From contig JADLDF010000397.1 of NCBI GenBank assembly GCA_020846815.1, forward strand, positions 1 to 6,229: 6,229 nt of DNA, given 5' to 3'. Positions 1 through 6,229 of the stretch are shown here, in pieces. The notes under the pieces are model-generated. The model saw only the letters and a list, made by a program, of their open reading frames with translations. It was not told the DNA's origin and ran no database searches. How positions within the stretch are numbered: the first letter of the stretch is position 1; each line of letters begins with the position of its first letter. Origin of the DNA: Gammaproteobacteria bacterium (GTDB lineage: Bacteria > Pseudomonadota > Gammaproteobacteria > Steroidobacterales > Steroidobacteraceae). The position numbers were made by a program, and so were the translations under genes.

Positions 1-110
1 ATGTCTGCTCGGAATGTCTGTTCTGGGGTGGTGGGACGAGAATCACAAACGCCGGAATTCTGCGGATCTGTCTCGGCGGCGGGAAGGACCTGGCTCGCAG
101 GAATCGGGGT
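1..110. other. Non-coding stretch downstream of dnaQ, nothing identified
   Basis: This is the sequence between the left window edge and the dnaQ stop codon. The plus-strand frame that opens at position 1 runs on antisense through the end of dnaQ and encodes no recognisable protein, so I do not call it a gene. There is no tRNA-like fold and no convincing terminator: the best hairpin is CCTG/CAGG around positions 89-100, only 4 bp long. The heptamer ATGTCTG occurs twice, at 1-7 and 14-20, which is too little to interpret. Confidence 0.4.
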
Positions 111-830
111 TCAGGCGGACCTGAAGAGGCAGGTGCCGCCGGCGGACTTGGCGACCCGGTCGAGCAGCGCCTCGTGTGCAGCCACTTCGGCCGCCGATGC
201 CCTGGGCACGGGCAGTGGCGGGCGGAGGCCGCGACTGCGGCTGCGGGGCCCGCTGACGGTCTCTCCGGCCGCCCGCGCCGCAGCCCGCTCTTCGCCCAGC
301 GCCAGCGCACCCTGCCCGCCCGTCATCGCGAGATAGACGTCGGCGAGGATCATCGCGTCGAGCAGCGCGCCGTGCAGGTCGCGCTGGGAGTTGTCGACGC
401 TGTAACGCTTGCAGAGCGCATCCAGCGAGTTGCGCTGGCCGGGGTGCAGCTCGCGCGCGAGCAGCAGGGTGTCGAGGACGCGGCAGCGCGTCGCCATCGG
501 CACGAACTCGCGCGGCAGGCGCTTGAGCTCGGCGTCGAGGAAGCCGAGGTCGAACGCGGCGTTGTGGATCACGAGCTCCGCACCGTCGCAGAACGCCAGC
601 AGCTCGCCGGCGATCTCGTGGAAGCGCGGCTCGCGCTCGAGCTGGGCGCGGGTGATGCCGTGCACGGCGAGCGCACCTTCGTCGATGTCGCGCTCGGGAT
701 TCAGATAGCGATGGAAGCGCCGGCCGGTCACGCGGCGATTCAGCAGCTCGACGCAGCCGATCTCGATGATGCGGTGACCGCGGTCGGCCTCGAGGCCCGT
801 GGTCTCGGTGTCGAGAATGATCTGTCGCAT
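111..830 (-). CDS. dnaQ: DNA polymerase III epsilon subunit, 3'-5' proofreading exonuclease
   Basis: This 239-residue protein is close to the 243 residues of E. coli epsilon. It removes misincorporated nucleotides as part of the Pol III core (alpha-epsilon-theta). The DEDDh exonuclease motifs are complete: ExoI LDTETTG with D7 and E9, ExoII VIHNAAFDLGFL with D94, and ExoIII with H153 and D158. Just after the catalytic domain, QGALAL (174-179) sits where E. coli epsilon has its beta-clamp-binding hexapeptide QTSMAF, following the same MTGG lead-in. The remaining C-terminal tail (about 180-239) is Ala/Arg-rich, as expected for a flexible linker plus alpha-binding segment. I chose the ATG at 828-830 because the family begins right there (MRQIILDTETTG). 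The open frame extends further upstream but only through rnhA in another frame. The gene lies 13 nt after the rnhA stop with no strong Shine-Dalgarno sequence, so it is probably read from the same transcript. The family assignment is secure; the clamp motif is inferred by alignment from memory. Confidence 0.96.
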   Translation of the reverse strand: MRQIILDTETTGLEADRGHRIIEIGCVELLNRRVTGRRFHRYLNPERDIDEGALAVHGITRAQLEREPRFHEIAGELLAFCDGAELVIHNAAFDLGFLDAELKRLPREFVPMATRCRVLDTLLLARELHPGQRNSLDALCKRYSVDNSQRDLHGALLDAMILADVYLAMTGGQGALALGEERAAARAAGETVSGPRSRSRGLRPPLPVPRASAAEVAAHEALLDRVAKSAGGTCLFRSA

Positions 831-843
831 GGCGGCGCGCAGT

Positions 844-1281
844 CTAACCGAGGAGCGTGTCGATCGCGGCGCTCGCCAGCCGGTCGACGCGCTCGTTGCC
901 CGGGACGCCGGCATGGCCGGGCACCCAGCGCCACTCGATCTGGTGGCGCGCAGCGAGCGTGTCGAGCTGCTCCCAGAGGTCACGATTTTTGACAGGTTTG
1001 CGATCGGCGGTGCGCCAGTCGCGGCGTTTCCACGCGGGCAACCATTCGGTGATGCCCTTGCGCACGTATTCCGAATCGGTGTGGATCCGCACCTCGACGG
1101 GGCGCTTCAGCGCCTCGAGCGCGCGAATCACGGCGGTGAGCTCCATGCGGTTGTTGGTCGTCGCCACCTCGGCGCCGGAGAGCTCGCGCAGGTGCTCGCC
1201 GCTCTGCAGCGTCGCCGCCCAGCCCCCGGGGCCGGGGTTGCCGCGGCAAGCCCCGTCGGTATAGATCTCGACGACGCTCAC
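844..1281 (-). CDS. rnhA: Ribonuclease HI
   Basis: This 145-residue protein is about 10 residues shorter at the C-terminus than E. coli RNase HI (155). It cleaves the RNA strand of RNA-DNA hybrids, removing primers and R-loops in the cytoplasm with divalent metal ions. All catalytic residues are visible: D9 ([16 protein letters not shown]), E47 ([10 protein letters not shown]), D69 (HTDSEYV), H123 (PGHAG) and D133 (NERVDRLA). The basic handle segment around W80-K97 ([11 protein letters not shown] then TADRKPVKN) is also present. The start is taken as the GTG at 1279-1281, giving (f)[10 protein letters not shown], which matches the family N-terminus. That GTG overlaps the TGA of the upstream methyltransferase gene in the sequence GTGA, and no separate Shine-Dalgarno sequence is seen, so translation is probably coupled. 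The open frame extends upstream but only as a shadow of the methyltransferase gene. Nothing in the active site looks defective. Confidence 0.97.
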   Translation of the reverse strand: MSVVEIYTDGACRGNPGPGGWAATLQSGEHLRELSGAEVATTNNRMELTAVIRALEALKRPVEVRIHTDSEYVRKGITEWLPAWKRRDWRTADRKPVKNRDLWEQLDTLAARHQIEWRWVPGHAGVPGNERVDRLASAAIDTLLG

Positions 1282-2000
1282 GTGCGATTGGCGCGCGACG
1301 GCTCGACCAGTCCGCCGATCACCTGCCGGCGCTCCGGCAGGCGCAGCCGCAGCGGCGGCACGGCGTAGACGCGCTTGCGCGCCTTGATCAGATAGGCCCC
1401 GGCGGGCAGCGGGTAGAACAGGCCCCGGCGCAGCATCCGCGAGCCGCCGACCGGCTCGCCCCAGGGCGCCTCGTAGAGATAGCGGCGCGTCTCGGCGATC
1501 TCGTAGCCGAGCAGGCCGAGCCAGTCGCGGATGCGCCCTTCGCGCAGCAGCCGGCGCAGGCCCGGCGGATAGCCGCTGCGCGTCGCCGCTGCGCGCAGCC
1601 CCCAGAAGCTCAGCGTGCGGAAGCCCAGGATCAGCAGCTTGCCCTCGCCCGCCAGCACGCGGTCGACCTCGCGCAGCAGGGTGTAGGGATCCGCTTCGAA
1701 TTCGAGGGTGTGCGGCAGCAGCACGGCATCGACCGAGTCGCTGGCGATGGGCAGCTGGGTGAGCCGCGCCGCAACGTCGGCGCCGCTGCGCAGCACGGCG
1801 CCCCATTCGGGCGAGGCGATGATGGTGCGGCGGCGGGTGCGGCCGCCGGCGACCAGCTCGCGCTGCTCTCCCCAGGCACCGACCTGGACCAGCTCCCAGC
1901 CGAAACAGTCGTCCAGCGCCTCGGTCATCAGCGCGGCCTCGGCGCGCAGCAGGGCCTTGCCGCGCGAGGACTCGAGCCAGCTGGAGATGCGCTCAGTCAT
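1278..2000 (-). CDS. YafS-like class I SAM-dependent methyltransferase-fold protein
   Basis: This 240-residue protein resembles the Methyltransf_11 type. The clearest region is residues 82-135. [19 protein letters not shown] (83-101) corresponds to the post-motif-II/motif-IV part of the Rossmann fold, and [20 protein letters not shown] (104-123) plus the [12 protein letters not shown] stretch (125-136) to the following helix and strand. These segments align, from memory, with E. coli YafS, which also sits next to rnhA. The substrate is unknown. The N-terminal SAM-binding loop is degenerate: where a GxGxG motif would be expected there is [13 protein letters not shown] (34-46). The fold is therefore well supported, but catalysis is only inferred. 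The start is the ATG at 1998-2000, preceded by AAGGGG at 2002-2007, unusually close (1 nt) to the start codon. It is the first gene of a unit with rnhA and dnaQ and is divergent from mltD. The C-terminal tail (about 205-240) is basic. Confidence 0.85.
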   Translation of the reverse strand: MTERISSWLESSRGKALLRAEAALMTEALDDCFGWELVQVGAWGEQRELVAGGRTRRRTIIASPEWGAVLRSGADVAARLTQLPIASDSVDAVLLPHTLEFEADPYTLLREVDRVLAGEGKLLILGFRTLSFWGLRAAATRSGYPPGLRRLLREGRIRDWLGLLGYEIAETRRYLYEAPWGEPVGGSRMLRRGLFYPLPAGAYLIKARKRVYAVPPLRLRLPERRQVIGGLVEPSRANRT

Positions 2001-2032
2001 ACCCCTTGAGCCAGTTCACGGAAATCCGCGAG

Positions 2033-2041
2033 ACAATAGCA
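2033..2041 (-). promoter_or_regulatory. Candidate extended -10 promoter element for the methyltransferase-rnhA-dnaQ unit
   Basis: Read on the minus strand this is TGCTATTGT, an extended -10 element (TGn followed by TATTGT, 4 of 6 matches to TATAAT). It would place a transcription start about 25 nt before the ATG at 2000. No good -35 box lies at the ideal distance (TTAACC is 19 nt upstream), which an extended -10 can tolerate. It sits in the AT-richer 75-bp divergent gap. This is a by-eye call only. No equally good promoter could be picked for mltD on the other strand. Confidence 0.3.
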
Positions 2042-2075
2042 ATTTCCGGCGCTAATCGGTTAAATACGCTCCCAA

Positions 2076-3707
2076 ATGGTGCCCCCCCCCGGACCACGCC
2101 GGTTGTGCGTGGCGCTGGCTGTCCTGTGCCTGACGGCCTGTGCCACGACGACCGAGGACGAACCGTGGATGCGGTCTGCGACGCCGGTGGCCACCGTGGC
2201 GGCGGCGTCCGTGCCGCAGCCGTCGTCGATCCTCGAGCCGCCCCGGCTGGAGCCGGCCCCGGAGGTGTCGCTGCAGTCCCCGTCCCTGCCGGCGCTCACC
2301 GATCTGTTCGAGCGCATCCGGACCGGCTTCGGACTCGAAGACCCCGACCGCAAAGCGGTCGACACCCAGCTCGTCTGGTACGCCCGCAATCCCGAGTATC
2401 TCGAGCGCACGTTCAGCCGTTCCGAGCTGTACATGCACCACATCGTCTCGGAGGTCGAGCGACGCGGCATGCCGCTGGAGCTCGCGCTGCTGCCGGTCAT
2501 CGAGAGCGCCTTCGAGCCCTACGCCTACTCCAGCGCCCGCGCCACGGGCCTGTGGCAGTTCATCCCGGGCACCGGCACGCGTTTCGGCATGCCGCAGAAC
2601 TGGTGGTACGACGGCCGCCGCGACGTGCTCGAATCGACCCGTGCGGCGCTCGACTACCTGCAGTTCCTGCACGACGAGTTCGACGGCGACTGGCTGCTGG
2701 CGATCGCCGCCTACAACTGCGGCGAGGGCTGCGTCGCCCGCGCGGTCCGCGAGAACCTCGCGGTCGGCCGGCCGACCGATTTCTGGAGCCTGCGCCTGCC
2801 GAGCGAGACGCGTGCCTACGTGCCGAAGCTCCTGGCGATGAAGCGGCTGGTGCAGACGCCCGAGACCTACGGCATCGCCTTCAGTGCGATCCCCAACGAG
2901 CCCTACTTCGTCCGCGTCGACATCGACAGCCAGATCGACTTGAAGCTCGCCGCCGAGCTCGCCGGGCTGCGGCCCGAGGAGCTGTTCGAGCTCAACCCGG
3001 CGTTCCACCGCTGGGCGACGCCGCCGCGCGGTCCGCACCACCTGCTGCTGCCCCTCGAGGCCGCGGACCTGTTCCGCCAGAACCTCGCGCAGCTGACGCC
3101 CGACGAGCGCATGCGGGTCGTGCACCACGCCGTCAAGCCCGGCGAGACGCTGGCGACGATCGCCCGCCGCTACGACTCCCAGCCGCTGACGATCCGGATG
3201 CTCAACGATATCGGCGACGGCCCGCTGGTCGCCGGCACCGACCTGCGCGTGCCCTCCGGTGCCACGGCACTGCCCGACAAGGTGCTGCGCGCCGCGGCGC
3301 GCGTCGACGGCGGCGCGAGACGCACGCAGCGCCGCCCGACCGTGCACGTGGTACGGCGCGGCGAGTCGATCTGGACGATCGCCCGCCGCAACAACATGGA
3401 TCCCAAGACGCTGATGCGTCTGAACAACCTGCGCCCGGGCGACACGCTGCCGGCGGGCAAGCGCCTGGTGGTGTCGGCCAAGGGCGCGCCGGTGCCGCGC
3501 ACCGCGGCCGCGACCGCCTCCGGCCCATCGAAAGCCGCCGCCGCACGCACCGTGCAGCACACCGTGCGCAGCGGCGACACCCTCTACCGGATCGCGAAGC
3601 TCTACCAGGTCACGGTGGCGCAGATCGCATCCTGGAACGGCATCACGGCGAGCATGACGCTGCGGCCGGGACAGAAGCTCAACATCAATCTGGGCCGGAG
3701 ACTCTGA
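2076..3707 (+). CDS. mltD: Membrane-bound lytic murein transglycosylase D, lipoprotein with three LysM domains
   Basis: This 543-residue protein cleaves peptidoglycan between N-acetylmuramic acid and N-acetylglucosamine, leaving 1,6-anhydro ends, at the periplasmic face of the outer membrane. The N-terminus is a lipoprotein signal: a short basic region (PRR), a hydrophobic stretch, and lipobox LTAC with Cys22 as the acylated residue. Position +2 is Ala, with no Asp retention signal. A Pro/Ala-rich linker (about 35-72) precedes the Slt-type domain (about 95-265): [14 protein letters not shown] with catalytic Glu143, then [15 protein letters not shown] (158-172) and [12 protein letters not shown] (207-218). 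Three LysM repeats follow at about 348-393, 424-466 and 495-538, for peptidoglycan binding; E. coli MltD (about 452 residues) has two. The start ATG is 2076-2078 with no clear Shine-Dalgarno sequence. Codons 3-5 are all CCC. Besides Cys22, the mature protein has only Cys215 and Cys219. The stop codon overlaps the fabI start by one base. Confidence 0.94.
   Translation: MVPPPGPRRLCVALAVLCLTACATTTEDEPWMRSATPVATVAAASVPQPSSILEPPRLEPAPEVSLQSPSLPALTDLFERIRTGFGLEDPDRKAVDTQLVWYARNPEYLERTFSRSELYMHHIVSEVERRGMPLELALLPVIESAFEPYAYSSARATGLWQFIPGTGTRFGMPQNWWYDGRRDVLESTRAALDYLQFLHDEFDGDWLLAIAAYNCGEGCVARAVRENLAVGRPTDFWSLRLPSETRAYVPKLLAMKRLVQTPETYGIAFSAIPNEPYFVRVDIDSQIDLKLAAELAGLRPEELFELNPAFHRWATPPRGPHHLLLPLEAADLFRQNLAQLTPDERMRVVHHAVKPGETLATIARRYDSQPLTIRMLNDIGDGPLVAGTDLRVPSGATALPDKVLRAAARVDGGARRTQRRPTVHVVRRGESIWTIARRNNMDPKTLMRLNNLRPGDTLPAGKRLVVSAKGAPVPRTAAATASGPSKAAAARTVQHTVRSGDTLYRIAKLYQVTVAQIASWNGITASMTLRPGQKLNINLGRRL
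2082..2090 (+). repeat. Nine-C homopolymer at codons 3-5 of mltD
   Basis: Nine consecutive C residues encode Pro3-Pro4-Pro5 just after ATG GTG. Such a run is a possible site of replication slippage or of sequencing and assembly length error. Adding one C would shift translation out of the signal-peptide frame and into the frame used by fabI, which stays open to the fabI stop. Loss or gain of bases here would abolish MltD export. Confidence 0.9.
3697..3700 (+). promoter_or_regulatory. Ribosome binding site of fabI inside the end of mltD
   Basis: GGAG lies 6 nt before the fabI ATG at 3707-3709, inside the last codons of mltD. It supports this ATG as the real start and suggests that ribosomes finishing mltD can re-initiate on fabI. 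It contrasts with mltD, rnhA and dnaQ, which have no evident Shine-Dalgarno sequence. Confidence 0.7.
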
Positions 3708-4504
3708 TGGGATTCCTGACTGGCAAGCGCGCGCTGATCGTCGGCGTGGCGACCGACCGTTCCATCGCCTGGGGCATCGCGCAGGCGATGCACCGCGAGG
3801 GCGCCGAGCTCGCTTTCACCTATGCGGGCGATCGTCTCAAGGACCGTGTCGAGCCGCTCGCCGCTTCGCTCGGTGCGTCGATCGTGCTGCCGCTCGACGT
3901 CACGGTCGATGCGCAGATCGACGCCGCTTTCGCGGCGCTGCAGGAGCGCTGGGGGTCGCTGGACATCCTGGTGCACGCCGTGGCCTATGCACCGCGCGAG
4001 GCGCTCGCCGGCGGCTTCGTCGAATCGACGACGCGCGAGGCCTTCGCGATCGCCCACGACGTCTCGAGCTACAGCCTGACCGCGCTGACGCGCGGCGCGG
4101 CGCCGCTGATGAAGGGGCGCGCCGGCTCGATCGTGACCCTCTCCTACCTCGGCGCAGTGCGCTCGATCCCGAGCTACAACGTCATGGGCCTCGCCAAGGC
4201 GAGCCTCGAGGCCAATGTGCGCTTCCTCGCGGCCGACCTCGGCCCCTCAGGTATCCGCGTCAACGGGATCTCCGCCGGCCCGGTGAAGACCCTGGCGGCG
4301 GCGGGCATCGCGGGCTTTCGCAAGATGCTCTCGAGAGTGGCCGACGTGGCGCCGCTGCGCCGCAACGTCACGCTCGAGGACATCGGCAATGCGGCCGCGT
4401 TCCTCGCTTCGGACCTCGCCGCCGGCGTGACCGGCGAGATCCTCTATGTCGACAACGGCTTCCGCACCGTGGGGATGAACTTCCCGCTGGAAGCGGAAAG
4501 CTGA
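3707..4504 (+). CDS. fabI: Enoyl-[acyl-carrier-protein] reductase (NADH), FabI type
   Basis: This 265-residue protein matches the family length (E. coli 262). It reduces the trans-2-enoyl-ACP double bond, the last step of each type II fatty acid elongation cycle, in the cytoplasm as a tetramer. It is an atypical short-chain dehydrogenase. The nucleotide-binding start is [20 protein letters not shown] (6-25). The catalytic set Y147, Y157 and K164 ([20 protein letters not shown], 145-164) has the Y-x6-K spacing typical of FabI rather than the Y-x8-K of Fab[12 protein letters not shown] (188-198) and the substrate loop after it are well conserved. Where E. coli has HSIGFAP with Gly93 (the residue altered in triclosan- and diazaborine-resistant mutants), this protein reads HAVAYAP with Ala93. 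Its ATG shares one base with the mltD stop, so it is probably co-transcribed and coupled. The gene is convergent with ppiD. The ATG was chosen by family alignment and the upstream GGAG; the same frame is open far upstream only as a GC-rich shadow of mltD. Confidence 0.96.
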   Translation: MGFLTGKRALIVGVATDRSIAWGIAQAMHREGAELAFTYAGDRLKDRVEPLAASLGASIVLPLDVTVDAQIDAAFAALQERWGSLDILVHAVAYAPREALAGGFVESTTREAFAIAHDVSSYSLTALTRGAAPLMKGRAGSIVTLSYLGAVRSIPSYNVMGLAKASLEANVRFLAADLGPSGIRVNGISAGPVKTLAAAGIAGFRKMLSRVADVAPLRRNVTLEDIGNAAAFLASDLAAGVTGEILYVDNGFRTVGMNFPLEAES

Positions 4505-4532
4505 GCCTGGGCCGGGCGCCCGATCGCATCCT

Positions 4533-4576
4533 GCCGCACGTGCCGCCCACCATCCGGGGCGCGGCACGGCTGCGGC
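4533..4576. terminator. GC-rich hairpin between convergent fabI and ppiD, likely bidirectional terminator
   Basis: CGTGCCGC (4539-4546) pairs with GCGGCACG (4561-4568). The flanking GCCGCA (4533-4538) pairs with TGCGGC (4571-4576), leaving a 2-nt bulge (4569-4570) and a 14-nt loop. This gives 14 perfect base pairs, so it is unlikely to be chance in a 76-bp gap. It starts 28 nt after the fabI stop and, on the other strand, 4 nt after the ppiD stop. Neither side has a T-tract, so it is not a textbook intrinsic terminator. It could block polymerase from both sides or protect 3' ends. A separate perfect palindrome, CGGGCGCCCG, is at 4513-4522. Confidence 0.55.
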
Positions 4577-4580
4577 GCCC

Positions 4581-6229
4581 TCATTCGAACGCTTTCGGGT
4601 TCTTCTCGACGTCGGCGCGGCGGCGCAGCTCGCCGACGTAGGCGATCACGTCGCCCGAGCCCGAACGGCCCGCCCATTGAATGACGCGCTCGGCGCGCTG
4701 CCGGGGGTCCCCGGCGGCCGCAGCCGGTGCCTGGCGCGTCTGCGAGAGCAGGACGATCGCGGCGCCGCCCGCATCGACCGGGATCGCCCGCGCGGCCGGC
4801 CGGCCGGCCAGCGGACGCGGCATCGCGAAGACCTCGCGCACCACCTGCGCCGGCACGGCCGGATCGGCGCGGCCGACGAAGCGCGCCGGCTCGGCGCTGA
4901 CGCCGGCGGCACGCGCCACGGCATCGATCGACTCGCCGGCCTCGATGCGACGGACGGCAGCCTCGGCCGCCGCCTTGGCCGCCTCGGCGCCGCGCTCCCG
5001 GCGCAGCGCCGCGACCACCTGCTCGCGCACCTCGGCGAGCGGCCGCAGCACGGGCTTGCGATGCTCGAACACGCGGACGAGGACGAAGCGGTCGTCGCCG
5101 AGCGCGACCGGGCCGCCGATGGCGCGCTGGTTCAGCACGGCATCGCCGAACACGACTTCCTCGAGCGCGGCATCGGCACCGAGCGGCGCACCACCCGAGC
5201 CGCGCAGGAACTCAGCGACCTCGCCGGTGGCGAGCCCGAGCTCGCCGGCCAGCGTCGCGAGGTCCGCACCCGGCTGCTCGAGCTTTCGCTGGGCCTGCTC
5301 CTCGCGCTCGCCGAACAGGTCGGCCGCGCGGTCGCGGCGGAACTCGGCTTCGAGCTCGCCGCGCGCCTCATCGTAGGTCTTGCTGCGGCCCGGCTGGATG
5401 CCGTCGAGCCGGATCACGTGGAAGCCGAAATCGGTTCTGACGGGACCGCGGATCTCGCCGTCCTTCATCGCGAACACGGCATCGGAGAAAGGCCCGACGA
5501 AGGCGCTGCGTTCGGACCAGCCGAGATCACCGCCCTGCTGCGCCGAACCGGCGTCCCTGGAGTACTTGCGTGCCAGCGCCGCAAAATCCGCCCCTGGCGC
5601 ACGCGCCTCGGCGGCGACCTGCTCGGCGAGCTTCCGCGCGGCGGCCTCGTCGCCACCCTCGACCGTGATCAGGATGTGGCTCGGCCGGCGCTTCTCCGGA
5701 TCGGCGTAGCGGTCCCGGTTCTTGGCGTAGAAGTCCTGCAGGTCGTTCTCGGCGACCTGGATCGTGGCGGCCACTTGGTCGAGCCGCAGCTCGGCGTACT
5801 GCAGCCGCACGCTCTCGGGCGTCTGGAAGCGCGCGGCATTCTTTTCGTACCAGGCCTGCACGGCTGCATCGTCGAGCGTGACGCCGGCCGCGAACCGCTC
5901 GCCCGGCAGCAGCGCGTAGCGCACTTCGCGCTGCTCGTCCTCGAGGCGCAGCGCCCGCTCGATCTCGAGCGGCGTGCGGAAATCGGACAGCGTCAGCGCG
6001 CGCTGCAGCTCCTGGTTGCGCAGGTTGCCGCGGATGTCGGCCTTGAACGCCTCGGCGGAGATGCCGAGCTGCGCGAGGCGCGCGAGCGCGAGGTTCTCGT
6101 TGTACTTGCCGTCGACCTGGAACGCCGGCTCGCTGCGGATGTAGTCCTCGACTCGCGCCGCCGGGACGCGGTAGCCCAGCGACCGCGTGCGCTCCTCGAT
6201 CAGGGCCTGGCGGATGAACTGCTCGAGCA
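4581..6229 (-). CDS. ppiD: Periplasmic folding chaperone PpiD (SurA_N/parvulin domains), N-terminus outside window
   Basis: The reading frame is open from the stop at 4581-4583 to the right edge, giving 548 visible residues. The family is usually about 620-640, so roughly 80-100 residues, including the expected N-terminal membrane anchor, lie beyond 6229. PpiD is an inner-membrane chaperone facing the periplasm at the Sec translocon. The first visible part is the SurA_N-like chaperone region, with RVPAARVEDYIRSEPAFQVD and KYNENLALARLAQLGIS as typical PpiD segments near visible residues 20-57. A parvulin domain follows at about nt 5403-5681: PSHILI, then SRDAGSAQQGGDLGW, then FGFHVIRLDGIQP. 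Both core histidines (visible residues 184 and 270) are present, whereas E. coli PpiD, as I recall it, lacks them. The C-terminal third (about 300-548) is Ala/Arg/Glu-rich with the discorhabd-like charged helices usual in the family. A GTG at 5922-5924 could be mistaken for the start, but homology clearly continues upstream of it. Confidence 0.88.
   Translation of the reverse strand, partial: LEQFIRQALIEERTRSLGYRVPAARVEDYIRSEPAFQVDGKYNENLALARLAQLGISAEAFKADIRGNLRNQELQRALTLSDFRTPLEIERALRLEDEQREVRYALLPGERFAAGVTLDDAAVQAWYEKNAARFQTPESVRLQYAELRLDQVAATIQVAENDLQDFYAKNRDRYADPEKRRPSHILITVEGGDEAAARKLAEQVAAEARAPGADFAALARKYSRDAGSAQQGGDLGWSERSAFVGPFSDAVFAMKDGEIRGPVRTDFGFHVIRLDGIQPGRSKTYDEARGELEAEFRRDRAADLFGEREEQAQRKLEQPGADLATLAGELGLATGEVAEFLRGSGGAPLGADAALEEVVFGDAVLNQRAIGGPVALGDDRFVLVRVFEHRKPVLRPLAEVREQVVAALRRERGAEAAKAAAEAAVRRIEAGESIDAVARAAGVSAEPARFVGRADPAVPAQVVREVFAMPRPLAGRPAARAIPVDAGGAAIVLLSQTRQAPAAAAGDPRQRAERVIQWAGRSGSGDVIAYVGELRRRADVEKNPKAFE

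Noticed and set aside
1..336. A possible plus-strand gene beginning at position 1
   Set aside because: Two thirds of it is antisense to dnaQ, the protein has no known features, and the start at base 1 is only a window-edge coincidence.
174..992. A 272-codon plus-strand frame antisense to dnaQ and the end of rnhA
   Set aside because: It crosses two well-supported genes on the other strand and has no recognisable domain; it is a codon-bias shadow.
2060..2065. TTAAAT as a -10 box for mltD
   Set aside because: It lies about 10 nt before the start codon, which would make the transcript nearly leaderless, and no -35 box stands at a proper distance.
2052..3560. A 502-codon open frame antisense to mltD
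   Set aside because: Long antisense frames are expected in GC-rich coding DNA. The translation is low-complexity and resembles nothing known.
2006..4504. A single 832-codon plus-strand open frame ending with FabI
   Set aside because: Its first 567 codons are an out-of-frame, Arg/Ala/Pro-rich shadow of mltD with no domain. The mltD frame gives a signal peptide, a catalytic domain and three LysM repeats, and FabI homology begins exactly at the ATG at 3707.
4681..5376. A 231-codon plus-strand frame antisense to ppiD
   Set aside because: It is rich in Ser/Arg/Ala as expected from reading a biased gene backwards, and has no homology I recognise.
5922..5924. GTG as the start of the PPIase gene
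   Set aside because: The frame continues to the window edge with clear PpiD-like sequence upstream, so the true start is beyond 6229.

Overview
The window is a compact, very GC-rich piece of bacterial chromosome that is almost entirely coding. The gene set and order (DnaQ, RNase HI, a YafS-like methyltransferase, MltD, FabI, PpiD) match neighbourhoods known from Gammaproteobacteria. From memory, Pseudomonas has ppiD-fabI a few genes from mltD-gloB-methyltransferase-rnhA-dnaQ. A high-GC gammaproteobacterium is therefore the most likely source; genus or family cannot be fixed from this sequence. I see no insertion sequences, phage genes, CRISPR arrays, tRNA or rRNA genes, and no transfer signature.

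Layout. Positions 1-110 lie downstream of dnaQ and hold nothing I can name. Positions 111-2000 (minus strand) form a tight three-gene unit transcribed right to left: a YafS-like SAM-methyltransferase-fold protein, then rnhA (GTG start overlapping the previous stop by 4 nt), then dnaQ 13 nt further on. A 75-bp AT-richer divergent gap (2001-2075) separates it from a plus-strand pair: mltD (a lipoprotein lytic transglycosylase with three LysM repeats) and fabI (enoyl-ACP reductase), whose start and stop codons share one base. A 76-bp convergent gap (4505-4580) contains a strong GC-rich hairpin. From 4581 to the right edge, ppiD runs on the minus strand. Its reading frame continues past the window end, so its N-terminus, including the expected membrane anchor, is missing.

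How the genes work together. rnhA and dnaQ serve DNA replication fidelity and RNA-primer or R-loop removal. mltD remodels peptidoglycan, fabI completes each cycle of fatty acid elongation for membrane lipids, and ppiD assists folding of proteins leaving the Sec translocon. The mltD-fabI coupling would tie a cell-wall enzyme to a membrane-lipid enzyme.

No wholly new system is evident; this is core housekeeping DNA. The points worth a second look are the mltD-fabI coupling, a nine-C run at mltD codons 3-5 whose +1 frame stays open into fabI, natural variation in the FabI inhibitor pocket, a PpiD parvulin domain that keeps both core histidines, and the absence of gloB from the divergent junction.
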